DNA from: Salinibacillus aidingensis
GTDB taxonomy: Bacteria; Bacillota; Bacilli; Bacillales; Alkalibacillaceae
Reading direction: 5' to 3'
Assembly: GCF_039522525.1 (NCBI RefSeq)
Contig: NZ_BAAADO010000006.1
Span: forward strand, 177,853 to 241,852
Length of the DNA stretch: 64,000 nucleotides
In this document: positions 16,955 through 25,455 of the stretch, piece after piece
How positions within the stretch are numbered: position 1 is the stretch's first letter
How the letters are laid out: each line of letters begins with the position of its first letter
Made by a program: the position numbers and the translations under genes
Notes under the pieces: model-generated
Told to the model about the DNA's origin: nothing
What the model saw: the letters and a program-made list of their open reading frames with translations, nothing else
Database searches by the model: none

Positions 16955-17944
16955 CTACTGCGGGAACATGCTTGTGGAGTGTTTTGGCTGGATTTTTGCT
17001 TTTGGGTCCATGTATTGTTTGGCATTGTTTACCGCTGTTGGACCTTCTCCAAACCCTGATGCAATGAGATTTACTTTGCCAGGATATGTACAGATGTCAC
17101 CGGCTGCATAAATGCCGGGGATGTTTGTTTCCATTTTTGAATTGACAACGATGCTGTTTTTCTCGATTTCAAGTTCCCAATCTTTTATCGGTCCCAATGA
17201 TGAAATGAATCCATAGTTTACGATGATATCATCAACAGCTATGGTTTCTGTTTCTTCTGATTTGGCTTTTTGTAGTACGACTTTTTCAATTTTATCCTCA
17301 CCAATCAGCTCATTTGGAGCATAAGGCGTTTTAATTGCAACTGATGAATTCATCAGACGCTCTACACTGTGTTCATGAGCACGGAATTTATCCCGACGGT
17401 GAACCAAAGTGACTTTTTTGGCGATTTCCTCTAACATTAAGGCCCAGTCGACTGCTGAATCTCCACCTCCGCAAATCATGACTTCACGATCTTTAAAGGC
17501 TTCCATATTCGGAACATGGTAATGAAGGTTGGTCTCCTCAAACCTTTCACTGTCTTCTATTTTTAATCGACGAGGCTGGAAGGCACCATTTCCTGCTGTA
17601 ATAATTATCGTTTTTGTGTAATGGACTTCCTTATTGGTTACCAGTTTAATCGTACCATCTTCTAATCGGTCAACAGTGTCAACCGATTGCTCCAGGACAA
17701 TCTCAGGATCAAACTGATTGGCCTGCTCAAGCAGGTCATCCACTAATTTTTGTGCGCGAACCTTTGGAAATCCGGCAACATCATAAATATATTTTTCTGG
17801 ATACAGTGCGGACAGTTGCCCTCCTACATGTGGAAGACTTTCAATAATTTTTACACTAGCCTGCCGCATTCCTCCGTAAAAGGCTGTGAATAAGCCAACA
17901 GGGCCAGCGCCGATGATGGTTATATCATAAATCTGATCTGACAT
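16955..17944 (-). CDS. yumC: Ferredoxin/flavodoxin-NADP+ reductase, YumC type
   Basis: The 329-residue flavoprotein of the thioredoxin-reductase-like FNR group binds FAD through GAGPVGLFTA (about 12-21) and NADPH through GGGDSAVDWA (about 162-171). No CxxC redox pair is present, which separates it from thioredoxin reductase. C-terminal AGDICTYPGKVNLIASGFGEG, broken here across the FAD-binding end, is typical. It reduces ferredoxin/flavodoxin (B. subtilis YumC is essential). The start is ATG 17944 after GGGGGA. It is divergent from yumB. Confidence 0.93.
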   Translation of the reverse strand: MSDQIYDITIIGAGPVGLFTAFYGGMRQASVKIIESLPHVGGQLSALYPEKYIYDVAGFPKVRAQKLVDDLLEQANQFDPEIVLEQSVDTVDRLEDGTIKLVTNKEVHYTKTIIITAGNGAFQPRRLKIEDSERFEETNLHYHVPNMEAFKDREVMICGGGDSAVDWALMLEEIAKKVTLVHRRDKFRAHEHSVERLMNSSVAIKTPYAPNELIGEDKIEKVVLQKAKSEETETIAVDDIIVNYGFISSLGPIKDWELEIEKNSIVVNSKMETNIPGIYAAGDICTYPGKVNLIASGFGEGPTAVNNAKQYMDPKAKIQPKHSTSMFPQ

Positions 17945-18275
17945 GGTTATTCCCCCAATCTGAAAAATTCAGTGTATGAAAATAAACTTATCCCGAATAA
18001 GTGTAAAGAGCTAAAGAGCTTAAAGACAACGTACATCCTATATTGTAGCATATTGTTATTTTGAATTCTTTTCTTGTTTCATGTCTATTCATGAATTTTA
18101 TTAATAAGATATATAAATTTATAATATATCAGAATAATCAGAATAATTTCAACATGGATATTGAACTATAAAGGGTTGAAAATAACATAAAAAAGTTCTA
18201 TTATTGTCATGGGTAAATCATTATAACACTTTTGTGACAGTGCTTTCGTCTTTATATCTTTATTTACATTTACAT

Positions 18276-18293
18276 AAGTGAATGATGTCACAA
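18276..18293. promoter_or_regulatory. Rex-like operator upstream of the NDH-2 gene
   Basis: AAGTGAATGATGTCACAA resembles the Rex consensus TTGTGA-N6-TCACAA, with one perfect half site and two mismatches in the other, 66 bases before the yumB start. The rest of the 415-bp yumC-yumB gap is AT-rich (17945-18275) and shows no other structure. Confidence 0.4.
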
Positions 18294-18359
18294 GCGGTCG
18301 TATAAGACTAAGGCTATGTATACCTGGAAAACAAAAATAGCAAATGGATGTGATAAAAA

Positions 18360-19580
18360 ATGAGAAATCCCAGAGTTGTGATTTTGGGCGCCGGTTATGG
18401 CGGAATCATGACAGCTGTCAAATTGCAAAAGATGGTGGGAACAAATGAAGTAGATATTACTTTGGTGAACAAGCATGACTACCACTATCAGACCACATGG
18501 CTGCATGAAAATTCAGCTGGTACGTTACATCATGATCAGACAAGAATTCCAATTAAAGATGTTGTTGATTTTAACAAGGTGAACTTTGTACAGGATACCG
18601 TAGAATCTATTGATCCAAAATCTCAAAAGGTTCAATTAGAGAATGGGGAACTGGAATATGATTATTTGGTCGTAGGATTAGGCTTTGAAACAGCAACCTT
18701 TGGCATAAAAGGCTTAGAAGAAAATGCATTAATGATTAGTAATATTAATAATGCCCGCTTAATTCGCGAACATCTTGAATATAATTTCTCCCGTTATAAC
18801 AATGAACCTGAAAAACGTGACGATTTGATTACGATCGCTGTTGGAGGAGCAGGCTTTACTGGTATGGAGTTTGTTGGTGAGCTGGCCAACCGTGTACCTG
18901 AACTATGTAATGAATATGATATTCCACGTGAGAAGGTACGTATCCTTACTATTGAAGCTGGTCCTACTGCATTGGCAGGCTTTGATGAAGAGTTAGTGGA
19001 ATATGCCATGAATCGTCTGGAAGCTAAAGGCGTGGAATTCTTAATTGGTACCCCTGTTAAGGAAGCTACTGAAGACGGAATCATTGTCGAGAAGGATGGT
19101 CAGGAAGAAGAGATTAAAACGAAAAACTTCATCTGGGCTGCAGGTGTTAAGGCGAATTCCATCGTAGCAGAGTCCGGTTTTGAAGTGAACCGTGGAAAAG
19201 TGGAAGTACGTGATGATATGCGTGCTCCTGATTATGATAATGTATTTGTGGTTGGAGACTGTGCTCTTATTATGAATGAAGAAACAGGCCGTCCTTATCC
19301 TCCAACTGCACAAATTGCTATGCAGGAAGCTGAAGTTATTGCTCATAACCTGAAAGCACTGGTTCGTGGCAGCAATGAACTTGAGTCCTTTGAATTTAAC
19401 AATCGAGGTACCGTTGCTTCCCTGGGCTCACGTGATGCCATCGGTGTTGTCTTTGGGGATAAGAAGCTTTATGGCTGGACAGCATCCGCAATGAAAAAAA
19501 TTATTGATAACCGTTATTTACTGAAATTAGGTGGAATTGGTCTGTTACTGAAAAAAGGGAAGTTTAACTTTTTTCATTAA
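18360..19580 (+). CDS. yumB: Type II NADH dehydrogenase (YumB-like)
   Basis: The 406-residue NDH-2 flavoprotein has FAD motif GAGYGG (10-15), NADH-binding GGAGFTGMEFVGELA (about 161-175) and quinone-site/FAD end AQIAMQEAE with GDCAL. It oxidises NADH and reduces menaquinone at the inner face of the membrane without pumping protons. Length and sequence are closer to B. subtilis YumB than to Ndh/YjlD. It is divergent from yumC, with a Rex-like site in the gap. The ribosome binding site is weak (GGATGTGAT). The electron acceptor, menaquinone, is made by the men genes at 33-41 kb. Confidence 0.88.
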   Translation: MRNPRVVILGAGYGGIMTAVKLQKMVGTNEVDITLVNKHDYHYQTTWLHENSAGTLHHDQTRIPIKDVVDFNKVNFVQDTVESIDPKSQKVQLENGELEYDYLVVGLGFETATFGIKGLEENALMISNINNARLIREHLEYNFSRYNNEPEKRDDLITIAVGGAGFTGMEFVGELANRVPELCNEYDIPREKVRILTIEAGPTALAGFDEELVEYAMNRLEAKGVEFLIGTPVKEATEDGIIVEKDGQEEEIKTKNFIWAAGVKANSIVAESGFEVNRGKVEVRDDMRAPDYDNVFVVGDCALIMNEETGRPYPPTAQIAMQEAEVIAHNLKALVRGSNELESFEFNNRGTVASLGSRDAIGVVFGDKKLYGWTASAMKKIIDNRYLLKLGGIGLLLKKGKFNFFH

Positions 19581-19601
19581 TCGTTAAATAAGGTCTATGA
19601 A

Positions 19602-19637
19602 ATAGCAAAGGCTTTTGGATGCCTTTGCTATTTTTTT
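19602..19637 (+). terminator. Terminator of yumB
   Basis: ATAGCAAAGGC and GCCTTTGCTAT pair around TTTTGGAT, followed by seven T. Confidence 0.85.
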
Positions 19638-19684
19638 GTGATATCTTTTATAGTATACATACCTATGTGTAGGGGGAGAAGACT

Positions 19685-20008
19685 TTGGAGTTTAACATTC
19701 TGCATCTGATCGTGGGTTCATTACTGTTTTTTGTCCTGTTCTTTGGAATTGCTTTTATACTGAATATGCTTTTAAGAAAAACCTGGGTAATGGCTTTTAT
19801 TTATCCCTTTATTGTATTTCTGATTGTGGATGATTTTACATTTGGAAATTATTTTACAAATACTGCCTGGGCTCTGCAGGAATTAGGTACGAACTTGCTG
19901 CAATTAAAAATGATGGATATTGTGATGCTATCTATGGGATTTATAGGAACCATTGTCTCGGGTATTGTAATCAGGACCCTGAGGTCAAAAGGTTATCAAA
20001 TGTTTTAA
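19685..20008 (+). CDS. yuiB: YuiB-like membrane protein
   Basis: The 107-residue protein has three to four hydrophobic segments (about residues 8-30, 34-50, 75-97). The start is a TTG at 19685, nine bases after AGGGGGA. Length and position after yumB and before yuiC match B. subtilis yuiB, a membrane protein of unknown function. The short cytoplasmic end is basic (RTLRSKGYQ). Confidence 0.7.
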   Translation: MEFNILHLIVGSLLFFVLFFGIAFILNMLLRKTWVMAFIYPFIVFLIVDDFTFGNYFTNTAWALQELGTNLLQLKMMDIVMLSMGFIGTIVSGIVIRTLRSKGYQMF

Positions 20009-20014
20009 CAGACA

Positions 20015-20051
20015 GAAAAACTTCGCTAAGAAAATGTTGGCGAAGTTTTTC
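20015..20051 (+). terminator. Terminator of yuiB
   Basis: GAAAAACTTCGC(TAA) pairs with (TTG)GCGAAGTTTTTC. Confidence 0.8.
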
Positions 20052-20129
20052 TATTTAATGCAGAAATTAATCTCTAATTTGTATAAAAAAACGTAAAGTG
20101 GACATGATGACATCCAGAGAGGTGTTATC

Positions 20130-20825
20130 ATGAAAAGGAAGATTTTGAGAGGAACCATTACTGGAATTCTTCTTTTAAGTGCCTTGTTCACAACGTATAT
20201 GAGCGTTGCAAATCTATCTGCAGAGGACTTAAAAGCCTGGTTCCGTAATGATGGGGAAACCATAGTAGTCTCTGGAAGTATGAATGATTTGAAGCATGAG
20301 AAGAAGACACTGGACCTTAAGGAAAAGAATATTAACAACATACGTCCAAGTAAACGATACATTTCGAGTCAAAAGGTAAATGCACCAGAAAGTCTTCGTG
20401 ACGCTATTGATTTTTCAAAATATCCAACAGAAACAGTAATGGCTACAGGATATACAGCAGGTGCAGAATCGACAGGGAAAAACCCCGGCCATAAATTGTA
20501 CGGAATTACGTACTCAGGTGTGAAAGTGCGCCGGGACTTATACTCAACGATTGCTGCAGATTTGGATAAGTTCCCTATTGGCACGATTTTGTTTATCCCT
20601 GATTATGGATATGGGGTCGTCGCTGATAAGGGTGGAGCTATTCAGGGAAATAAAATTGACTTGTATTATGAGACTGTTGAAGACGTTTATGATCACTGGG
20701 GTAAAAGGAAGGTAGAGGTTTATGTTGTCAAAAAAGGCGACGGTACCCTTACTTCTGAAACGCTGAATAAACTCAATGAGAATGAAGCCCTGCAGGTGTT
20801 TCGTGAAAGAATTAAAAAGAACTAA
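20130..20825 (+). CDS. yuiC: 3D-domain protein YuiC (Sps/MltA-like)
   Basis: The 231-residue protein has an N-terminal signal or anchor (about residues 8-27). A C-terminal 3D domain (about 105-215) is named for three conserved aspartates, seen here in AADLDKF, VVADKGGAI and NKIDLYY. The fold is the double-psi beta barrel of MltA-like lytic transglycosylases, so cleavage of glycan strands outside the membrane is expected. B. subtilis YuiC is such an enzyme in the Sps (stationary phase survival) family. GAGGTG precedes the ATG. Confidence 0.88.
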   Translation: MKRKILRGTITGILLLSALFTTYMSVANLSAEDLKAWFRNDGETIVVSGSMNDLKHEKKTLDLKEKNINNIRPSKRYISSQKVNAPESLRDAIDFSKYPTETVMATGYTAGAESTGKNPGHKLYGITYSGVKVRRDLYSTIAADLDKFPIGTILFIPDYGYGVVADKGGAIQGNKIDLYYETVEDVYDHWGKRKVEVYVVKKGDGTLTSETLNKLNENEALQVFRERIKKN

Positions 20826-20892
20826 GGGCAATCCATGAAGGAATACTGATGAAAGAAGTATCCAGACAACTTTAATTGGTGGCATTAGCAGC

Positions 20893-20920
20893 CAAAGCGC
20901 TCCGAATACTGAGCGCTTTG
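20893..20920. terminator. Hairpin between convergent yuiC and bioY
   Basis: CAAAGCGCTC and GAGCGCTTTG are perfectly complementary around an 8-base loop. The T run on the plus side is poor. Confidence 0.6.
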
Positions 20921-20953
20921 TTGCGTTTAGATTGAAAAATCATAGAAAGAAAA

Positions 20954-21556
20954 TCAGGCCAGCTTTGAAATAAAGGATACTCGTTTGACTAAAATGACGG
21001 CCAGAGATGCCACTAGAAATGTCAGACCGGTGTCTTTAATAAGAAAAGGCAGCATTATCACCCAGGCTCCTCCGTATGAAATAGCTCCTCCAATCCAGGT
21101 GTTTAAAGCAAGATAAAGAAAGGAAGTTCCTATTCCATAATTTACGAGAAGTCCGGCAAAACTTGCAGTGATGTATGTAGCGAATGAGGGAGAAGAGCTT
21201 TTTTCCACAATGTAACCGGCAATCCATGCAACAAAAATGAAGGACAGAATAAATCCCCCTGTAGGCGTCATTAACTGAGCAAAGCCCGCCTGCATGTCAG
21301 CAAAAACAGGTACCCCGATAATTCCAACCATACAATAGACAAACATTGAAAATGCGCCAAGTCTTCTGCCTAACATTAAACCGGCGAGAGTTGCAAAGAA
21401 TGTCTGAAGTGTGATTTCTACGGTGGCACCTCCAAAAGTAACCTTTAAAAAGGGCAACCATACAACAATATTTGCACCTATTGCCATCAAACCTACAAAT
21501 AAGGCACCAAGTGTTAAGTCTATTGTATGGAAGTCATTTTTTGATCTGTTAACCAT
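20954..21556 (-). CDS. bioY: Biotin ECF transporter substrate-binding component
   Basis: The 200-residue membrane protein has six hydrophobic segments. The BioY motif is GRRLGAFSMFVYCMVGIIGVPVFA, of which GRRLG and GVPVFA are key, and TPTGGFILSF follows. It captures biotin and works with the EcfA/A'/T energizing module encoded elsewhere. ATG 21556 has AAAGGAG 12 bases upstream; longer in-frame starts run through the operator. A BirA-type operator lies directly upstream, so it should be repressed when biotin is plentiful. Confidence 0.92.
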   Translation of the reverse strand: MVNRSKNDFHTIDLTLGALFVGLMAIGANIVVWLPFLKVTFGGATVEITLQTFFATLAGLMLGRRLGAFSMFVYCMVGIIGVPVFADMQAGFAQLMTPTGGFILSFIFVAWIAGYIVEKSSSPSFATYITASFAGLLVNYGIGTSFLYLALNTWIGGAISYGGAWVIMLPFLIKDTGLTFLVASLAVILVKRVSFISKLA

Positions 21557-21599
21557 GCTCCTCACTCCTTTATAACATATCTTAAAGGGGAGCACGCCT

Positions 21600-21632
21600 A
21601 TTGTCAACTTCATATTTTAAAAGGTTAACAAT
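21600..21632 (-). promoter_or_regulatory. BirA operator of bioY
   Basis: ATTGTCAACTT, 11 bases, AGGTTAACAAT form an inverted repeat matching the Firmicute biotin repressor site (TTGTTAACC ... GGTTAACAA). It ends 44 bases before the bioY start. Confidence 0.8.
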
Positions 21633-21641
21633 AATGGTCAT

Positions 21642-22016
21642 TTACCAGTGTAATTCCATAACCAGCCTGCAGCAGTCCATATCCTTTGTTTGTGCAATTA
21701 AGGTAATCCGAATATTATCGGGATTAAAATCCACTTCAGCCGGATGGGAAATATCCAGACTGTTAATGAGATTTTTAACTTTTTCATGCTCTGATTTTTG
21801 CGCAGCATCCATAACTTTAAAGGCAAATTCCTTTGAATGGGCAAATTCCTCAATAATGATTTCAGCATCCTGCATGAGAACCTGAAATGCCTGAGCTGAT
21901 TCTGTGAAATTTGTGGTGTCAATGTCCGGATAGGGATTCTGTCTGAAGACTTTTGGCTTGTGATCTGTATGAAAAAAGCTAGGGATATAAAAGTAAGGGG
22001 GTAACAAATAATGCAT
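21642..22016 (-). CDS. Unknown 124-residue protein
   Basis: The start is ATG 22016 with AAAGGAGG nine bases upstream; the frame extends further but without a ribosome binding site. The N-terminus is aromatic and proline-rich (MHYLLPPYFYIPSFFHTD). It is followed by amphipathic helices (LMQDAEIIIEEFAHSKEFAF and VMDAAQKSEHEKVKNLIN) and a beta-rich end (NIRITLIAQT ... CCRLVMELHW). There is no signal peptide. The domain style suggests a small spore-former-specific protein, but I cannot name the family or a function. It lies between the BirA operator and deoD, on the same strand as both. Confidence 0.6.
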   Translation of the reverse strand: MHYLLPPYFYIPSFFHTDHKPKVFRQNPYPDIDTTNFTESAQAFQVLMQDAEIIIEEFAHSKEFAFKVMDAAQKSEHEKVKNLINSLDISHPAEVDFNPDNIRITLIAQTKDMDCCRLVMELHW

Positions 22017-22292
22017 TGTATCAGCCTCCTTTATCATCACTATATGATGAAGGAAGGCGGGTGTGTAAAAAAGTGGATTTATAAAAAATGCTCCATGGTT
22101 ATTGCTTAATAAACCGGAATATAGCAAAGGTTTATTGAAGACCGAAACCTCTATACTATTGGCCGATATAGGCTTGAAATTAATTGATACATTTTGCTGC
22201 CTGACGGATATTTGCACGACACGGAACGAATACATAAGCAAATCGACCAATAAATTCATTGAATCGATTATTAGCTCTTTTTATAATTTAAT

Positions 22293-22329
22293 TAAAAAAA
22301 AAACTATCACGGTGATCATGCCGTGATAG
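22293..22329 (-). terminator. Terminator of deoD
   Basis: On the minus strand, CTATCACGG and CCGTGATAG form the stem, followed by a long T run (A run on plus, 22295-22303). The region 22017-22290 otherwise has no supported gene. Confidence 0.85.
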
Positions 22330-22354
22330 GGGAATTGTGATTGATTAACTGAAT

Positions 22355-22383
22355 TTTCGGCCCAACCTGTCGCCTTCGCTTTT
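22355..22383. repeat. Family B end fragment abutting deoD
   Basis: TTTTCGGCCCAACCTGTCGC and CTTCGCTTTTC correspond to the reverse of the unit's left end and stop next to the deoD stop codon. Confidence 0.6.
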
Positions 22384-23091
22384 CTACTTAATAATCGTGT
22401 CCAAGGCGATTTCCATCATGTCGTTGAAGGTGGTTTGTCTTTCTTCTGCTGTCGTTTCTTCACCGGTAATAATGTGGTCACTCACTGTCAGGATGGACAG
22501 GGCTTCCCGATTGAATTTAGCAGCAAGTGTATACAGTGCTGTAGTCTCCATTTCAACAGCCAGCACATTATATTTAGCTAACAACTGATTTAGTTCCTGT
22601 GCGTTGTCACGATAAAAGCTGTCACTGGTAAATACGTTACCTACTTTTGGTGCGATATCTTTATTTGTACTTACATCATATGCATTTTTAAGTAAATGAA
22701 AATTTGCAGAAGGAGCAAAATCGATGTTCCCAAAAGTCACTCGATTCATTTGGGAGTCAGTTGTTGATGTGGATGCTAAAATAACATCGCGCACATTTAC
22801 ATCCTTCTGTAAAGCACCACAGGATCCAACACGGATGAGCTTCTGAACATCATACTCCTGAATCAGCTCGTTTACATAAATCGATATGGAAGGGACACCC
22901 ATTCCTGTCCCCTGAACAGACACTTTTTCACCTTTGTAAGTTCCTGTAAATCCATACATACCACGAACCTCATTGTAGCAGACCGGATTTTTAAGATAGG
23001 TTTCAGCTATGTATTTAGCCCGCAGCGGATCGCCGGGTAACAGGATTTTATCTGCTATTTCACCTTTTTTTGCGCCAATATGTACACTCAT
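22384..23091 (-). CDS. deoD: Purine nucleoside phosphorylase, DeoD type
   Basis: This 235-residue hexameric-type PNP cleaves purine (deoxy)nucleosides with phosphate. Visible are the N-terminal IGAKKGEIADKILLPGDPLR (phosphate-binding GDP), the ribose/phosphate site RVGSCGA and the VEMETTALY segment whose Met-Glu contacts ribose. AGGAGG lies ten bases before ATG 23091. It stands as a single gene with its own terminator. Confidence 0.95.
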   Translation of the reverse strand: MSVHIGAKKGEIADKILLPGDPLRAKYIAETYLKNPVCYNEVRGMYGFTGTYKGEKVSVQGTGMGVPSISIYVNELIQEYDVQKLIRVGSCGALQKDVNVRDVILASTSTTDSQMNRVTFGNIDFAPSANFHLLKNAYDVSTNKDIAPKVGNVFTSDSFYRDNAQELNQLLAKYNVLAVEMETTALYTLAAKFNREALSILTVSDHIITGEETTAEERQTTFNDMMEIALDTIIK

Positions 23092-23171
23092 GAATATCTA
23101 CCTCCTGATTAATCTAAGTTAAAATTATCACATACCCATTCGAAACACAAATAAGGAAGGGTCAATCAATT

Positions 23172-23198
23172 TTGCTCTTTTTCGTTTTTTGTTATAAT
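23172..23198 (+). promoter_or_regulatory. Probable promoter of the small membrane protein gene
   Basis: TTGCTC (23172) and TATAAT (23193) are 15 bp apart, slightly short of the optimum. Confidence 0.45.
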
Positions 23199-23236
23199 AC
23201 ATTTAAATAGGTACTGAAAAAGGTTGTGACTGCAGA

Positions 23237-23428
23237 ATGGAATTTTTATATTTCCCTGAAGATAAAATGGAATACTTCCCCGGAATCATTGTTGTTCTGT
23301 TTTTCTGTGTTATTGCCGTTATTGTGACACGGATGTTTATTAAAATTTCCAAGAGAGAAGAAGCAAAGTTTGATGAACAATATGGTGAAAAAATGGACAT
23401 TAACCGCCAGAATAAGCAGGATGAATAA
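23237..23428 (+). CDS. Small single-pass membrane protein of unknown function
   Basis: The 63-residue protein has one membrane helix (about residues 15-36: GIIVVLFFCVIAVIVTRMFI) and a charged cytoplasmic tail (KISKREEAKFDEQYGEKMD). The ribosome binding site is weak (AAAGGTTGTGA) and rather far. A promoter upstream and a clean terminator downstream support a real gene. A minus-strand frame over the same bases is a shadow. I do not recognise the family. Confidence 0.6.
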   Translation: MEFLYFPEDKMEYFPGIIVVLFFCVIAVIVTRMFIKISKREEAKFDEQYGEKMDINRQNKQDE

Positions 23429-23433
23429 ATGAC

Positions 23434-23470
23434 TCACCTCAACTCAAAAACTGGAGTTGAGGTGTTTTTC
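23434..23470 (+). terminator. Terminator of the small membrane protein gene
   Basis: CACCTCAACTC and GAGTTGAGGTG pair around AAAAACTG, followed by T residues. Confidence 0.85.
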
Positions 23471-23546
23471 TTTGTCCGGTTTAATTTAACAGCTCTTTGG
23501 TAAAACTACCCTTGTAACCTAACGATGAGAAAGGTAGTTGTTCGTT

Positions 23547-24131
23547 GTGAAATATGTACGTACCTTGTTCATGTTCTTGATTTTGATGGCTTTAACTGCT
23601 TGTCAGGATGAAAGCCGTTCTCCTATTGAAATTGACATGTACAATCCAGATGGTGATTCCCTTGGCAAAGCCACTTTAGCGGAGGATCCAAATGGAGTTA
23701 AAATTACGCTTAATTTATCTGGTCTTAAACCTGGGTTGCACGGAATTCATGTTCACGAATTCCCAAAATGTGATGGCCCTGATTTTAAGTCTGCGGGAAA
23801 CCATCTGAATCCTGATTCCAAGCTGCACGGATTAATGCATCCGGAAGGTCCGCATCTGGGAGATATGCCAAATATTGAAGCGGATCCGGACGGAAAGCTG
23901 TCCGATGTTGAAGTCACTGTGCAGGAAGCTACATTAAAAGATGGAAAGAAATCGTTATTAAAAGGCGAAGGGACGTCTTTGATTATTACCGAAGAGCAGG
24001 ACGATGGAATTACCCAGCCGGCAGGAAATTCTGGGAAGCGTATGGCGTGCGGAAAAATTACGTTAGGAGAAAGCAATGAATCAGAGACGCCATCAAACCC
24101 TGCTGATGATGGGCCGCAGAAAGAAGAATAA
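23547..24131 (+). CDS. yojM: Cu/Zn superoxide dismutase-like lipoprotein (YojM-like)
   Basis: The 194-residue protein starts at GTG 23547, nine bases after AAAGGTAG; the TTG at 23538 overlaps that site. It has a lipoprotein signal with C19 (LTAC). The SOD domain has H68 and H70 (GIHVHEF), bridging H86 (AGNHLNP), zinc ligands H94, H103 and D106, and the cysteine pair C75/C168. The last copper histidine (His120 of human SOD1, in VVHE) is T148 here (IITE). The B. subtilis paralogue is known to lack Cu ligands, so dismutase activity is doubtful. The last 20 residues are acidic and probably disordered. Confidence 0.88.
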   Translation: MKYVRTLFMFLILMALTACQDESRSPIEIDMYNPDGDSLGKATLAEDPNGVKITLNLSGLKPGLHGIHVHEFPKCDGPDFKSAGNHLNPDSKLHGLMHPEGPHLGDMPNIEADPDGKLSDVEVTVQEATLKDGKKSLLKGEGTSLIITEEQDDGITQPAGNSGKRMACGKITLGESNESETPSNPADDGPQKEE

Positions 24132-24146
24132 ATAAGAATGGGAAGT

Positions 24147-24178
24147 AAAAAATGCTTGGGTTACCCAAGCATTTTTTG
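24147..24178. terminator. Bidirectional terminator between yojM and patB
   Basis: A fully symmetric palindrome, AAAAAATGCTTGGG followed by CCCAAGCATTTTTT. Confidence 0.9.
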
Positions 24179-24187
24179 TGGATTTAA

Positions 24188-25360
24188 TTACATATCTTTT
24201 AAAGCTGCTAAAATACGATTTACACCTTCTACCACGGTTTCTTTAGGACAGGCAATATTCATTCGCATAAAACCATCACCTTCATGCCCAAAAGAAAGTC
24301 CGTCGTTTAATCCGACCTTTGCTTTGGATTGGAAAAACTGTTTTAATTCACTGGAGCTTAAATTCATGCTGCGACAGTCGAGCCATAGCAAATATGTACC
24401 CTCTGAATCTAAAACGTTTATGAGATTTGTATTGTCATGAAAAGCTTTTTGTACATATTCTTTGTTTTCATGTAATACCTCAAGCAGCTTGTCAAGCCAT
24501 TCCTCGCCATGTAAATAAGCAGCTTCCATTGCGACAATCGCGAATGTATTCAGCATACCAAGACCCTGGCTGGAAAACTGGTCCTTGATCTTTTGGCGTT
24601 TATCTTTATTAGGGACAATTAAATAGGACCCCTGCAGCCCCGCTAAATTGAAGGTTTTTGAAGGTGCCATACAGGTAACAGCATTCTGACTGAATTTTTC
24701 TGATAGGGAGGCAATGGGTACATGAGTATATTCTTTATAGGTTAAATCCCCATGTATTTCATCTGAAACAATGGTTACGTTATGTTTTAAACAAATGTCA
24801 GCCATTGTCGTAAGCTCCTCCTTCGTCCAGACACGTCCCAAAGGGTTATGAGGACTGCACAGAATAAACATGGTTACCTGATGATCAATGATCTGCTGTT
24901 CAAAATCATCAAAATCAATCTCGTACTTTCCTTCTTTTAACTGTAGACTGTTTTTTACAACATGACGATTATGCTTTTTCACGGCATCATAAAATGGTGG
25001 ATAAACAGGAGTCTGAATTAAAACATGATCTTCTTCATTTGTTAAAGCCTGAACCACCATATGTAAAGAAGTGACGACTCCTGGACTGAAAAGAAGCCAG
25101 TCTGTATTGATTTCCCAGTGATGCTGCTTGTTCACCCACCCATGGATTGCGTCCTTTAAAGGCTGGTCAGTCACACTGTAGCCGTAGATATTATGCTTAG
25201 CGCGCTCGGTGATAGCCTCCTGAACGGCATCGACGGAAGGAAAGTCCATATCAGCAACCCACATAGGCAGTACATCTTTATCTTTAAAGAAGGTTTTCGT
25301 TAAATCCCATTTCACCGATCTGGTTCCTTTACGATCCCATTTCTGCTGAAACTTTTCCAC
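24188..25360 (-). CDS. patB: PatB/MalY-family cystathionine beta-lyase (aminotransferase fold)
   Basis: The 390-residue fold-type I PLP enzyme has K235 in MAPSKTFNLAG as the Schiff-base lysine, SPHNPLGRVW (169-178) and SDEIHGDL (199-206) as cofactor contacts. The MalY/PatB branch cleaves cystathionine or cysteine C-S bonds, releasing a thiol or sulfide, pyruvate and ammonia. GTG 25360 is preferred over GTG 25369, because GGAGAGG lies eight bases before the former and overlaps the latter. A good promoter lies at 25389-25417. Confidence 0.88.
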   Translation of the reverse strand: MEKFQQKWDRKGTRSVKWDLTKTFFKDKDVLPMWVADMDFPSVDAVQEAITERAKHNIYGYSVTDQPLKDAIHGWVNKQHHWEINTDWLLFSPGVVTSLHMVVQALTNEEDHVLIQTPVYPPFYDAVKKHNRHVVKNSLQLKEGKYEIDFDDFEQQIIDHQVTMFILCSPHNPLGRVWTKEELTTMADICLKHNVTIVSDEIHGDLTYKEYTHVPIASLSEKFSQNAVTCMAPSKTFNLAGLQGSYLIVPNKDKRQKIKDQFSSQGLGMLNTFAIVAMEAAYLHGEEWLDKLLEVLHENKEYVQKAFHDNTNLINVLDSEGTYLLWLDCRSMNLSSSELKQFFQSKAKVGLNDGLSFGHEGDGFMRMNIACPKETVVEGVNRILAALKDM

Positions 25361-25388
25361 TTTAATCACCTCTCCTAACTACAATATG

Positions 25389-25417
25389 ATATTATTATCA
25401 TAACGAATAAGGAACAA
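25389..25417 (-). promoter_or_regulatory. Promoter of patB
   Basis: On the minus strand, TTGTTC, a 17-bp spacer and TAATAT, 29 bases before the GTG start. Confidence 0.6.
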
Positions 25418-25455
25418 AAAGAGAAATGATTCATACAGAAGTCAGGCAAAGCAAA

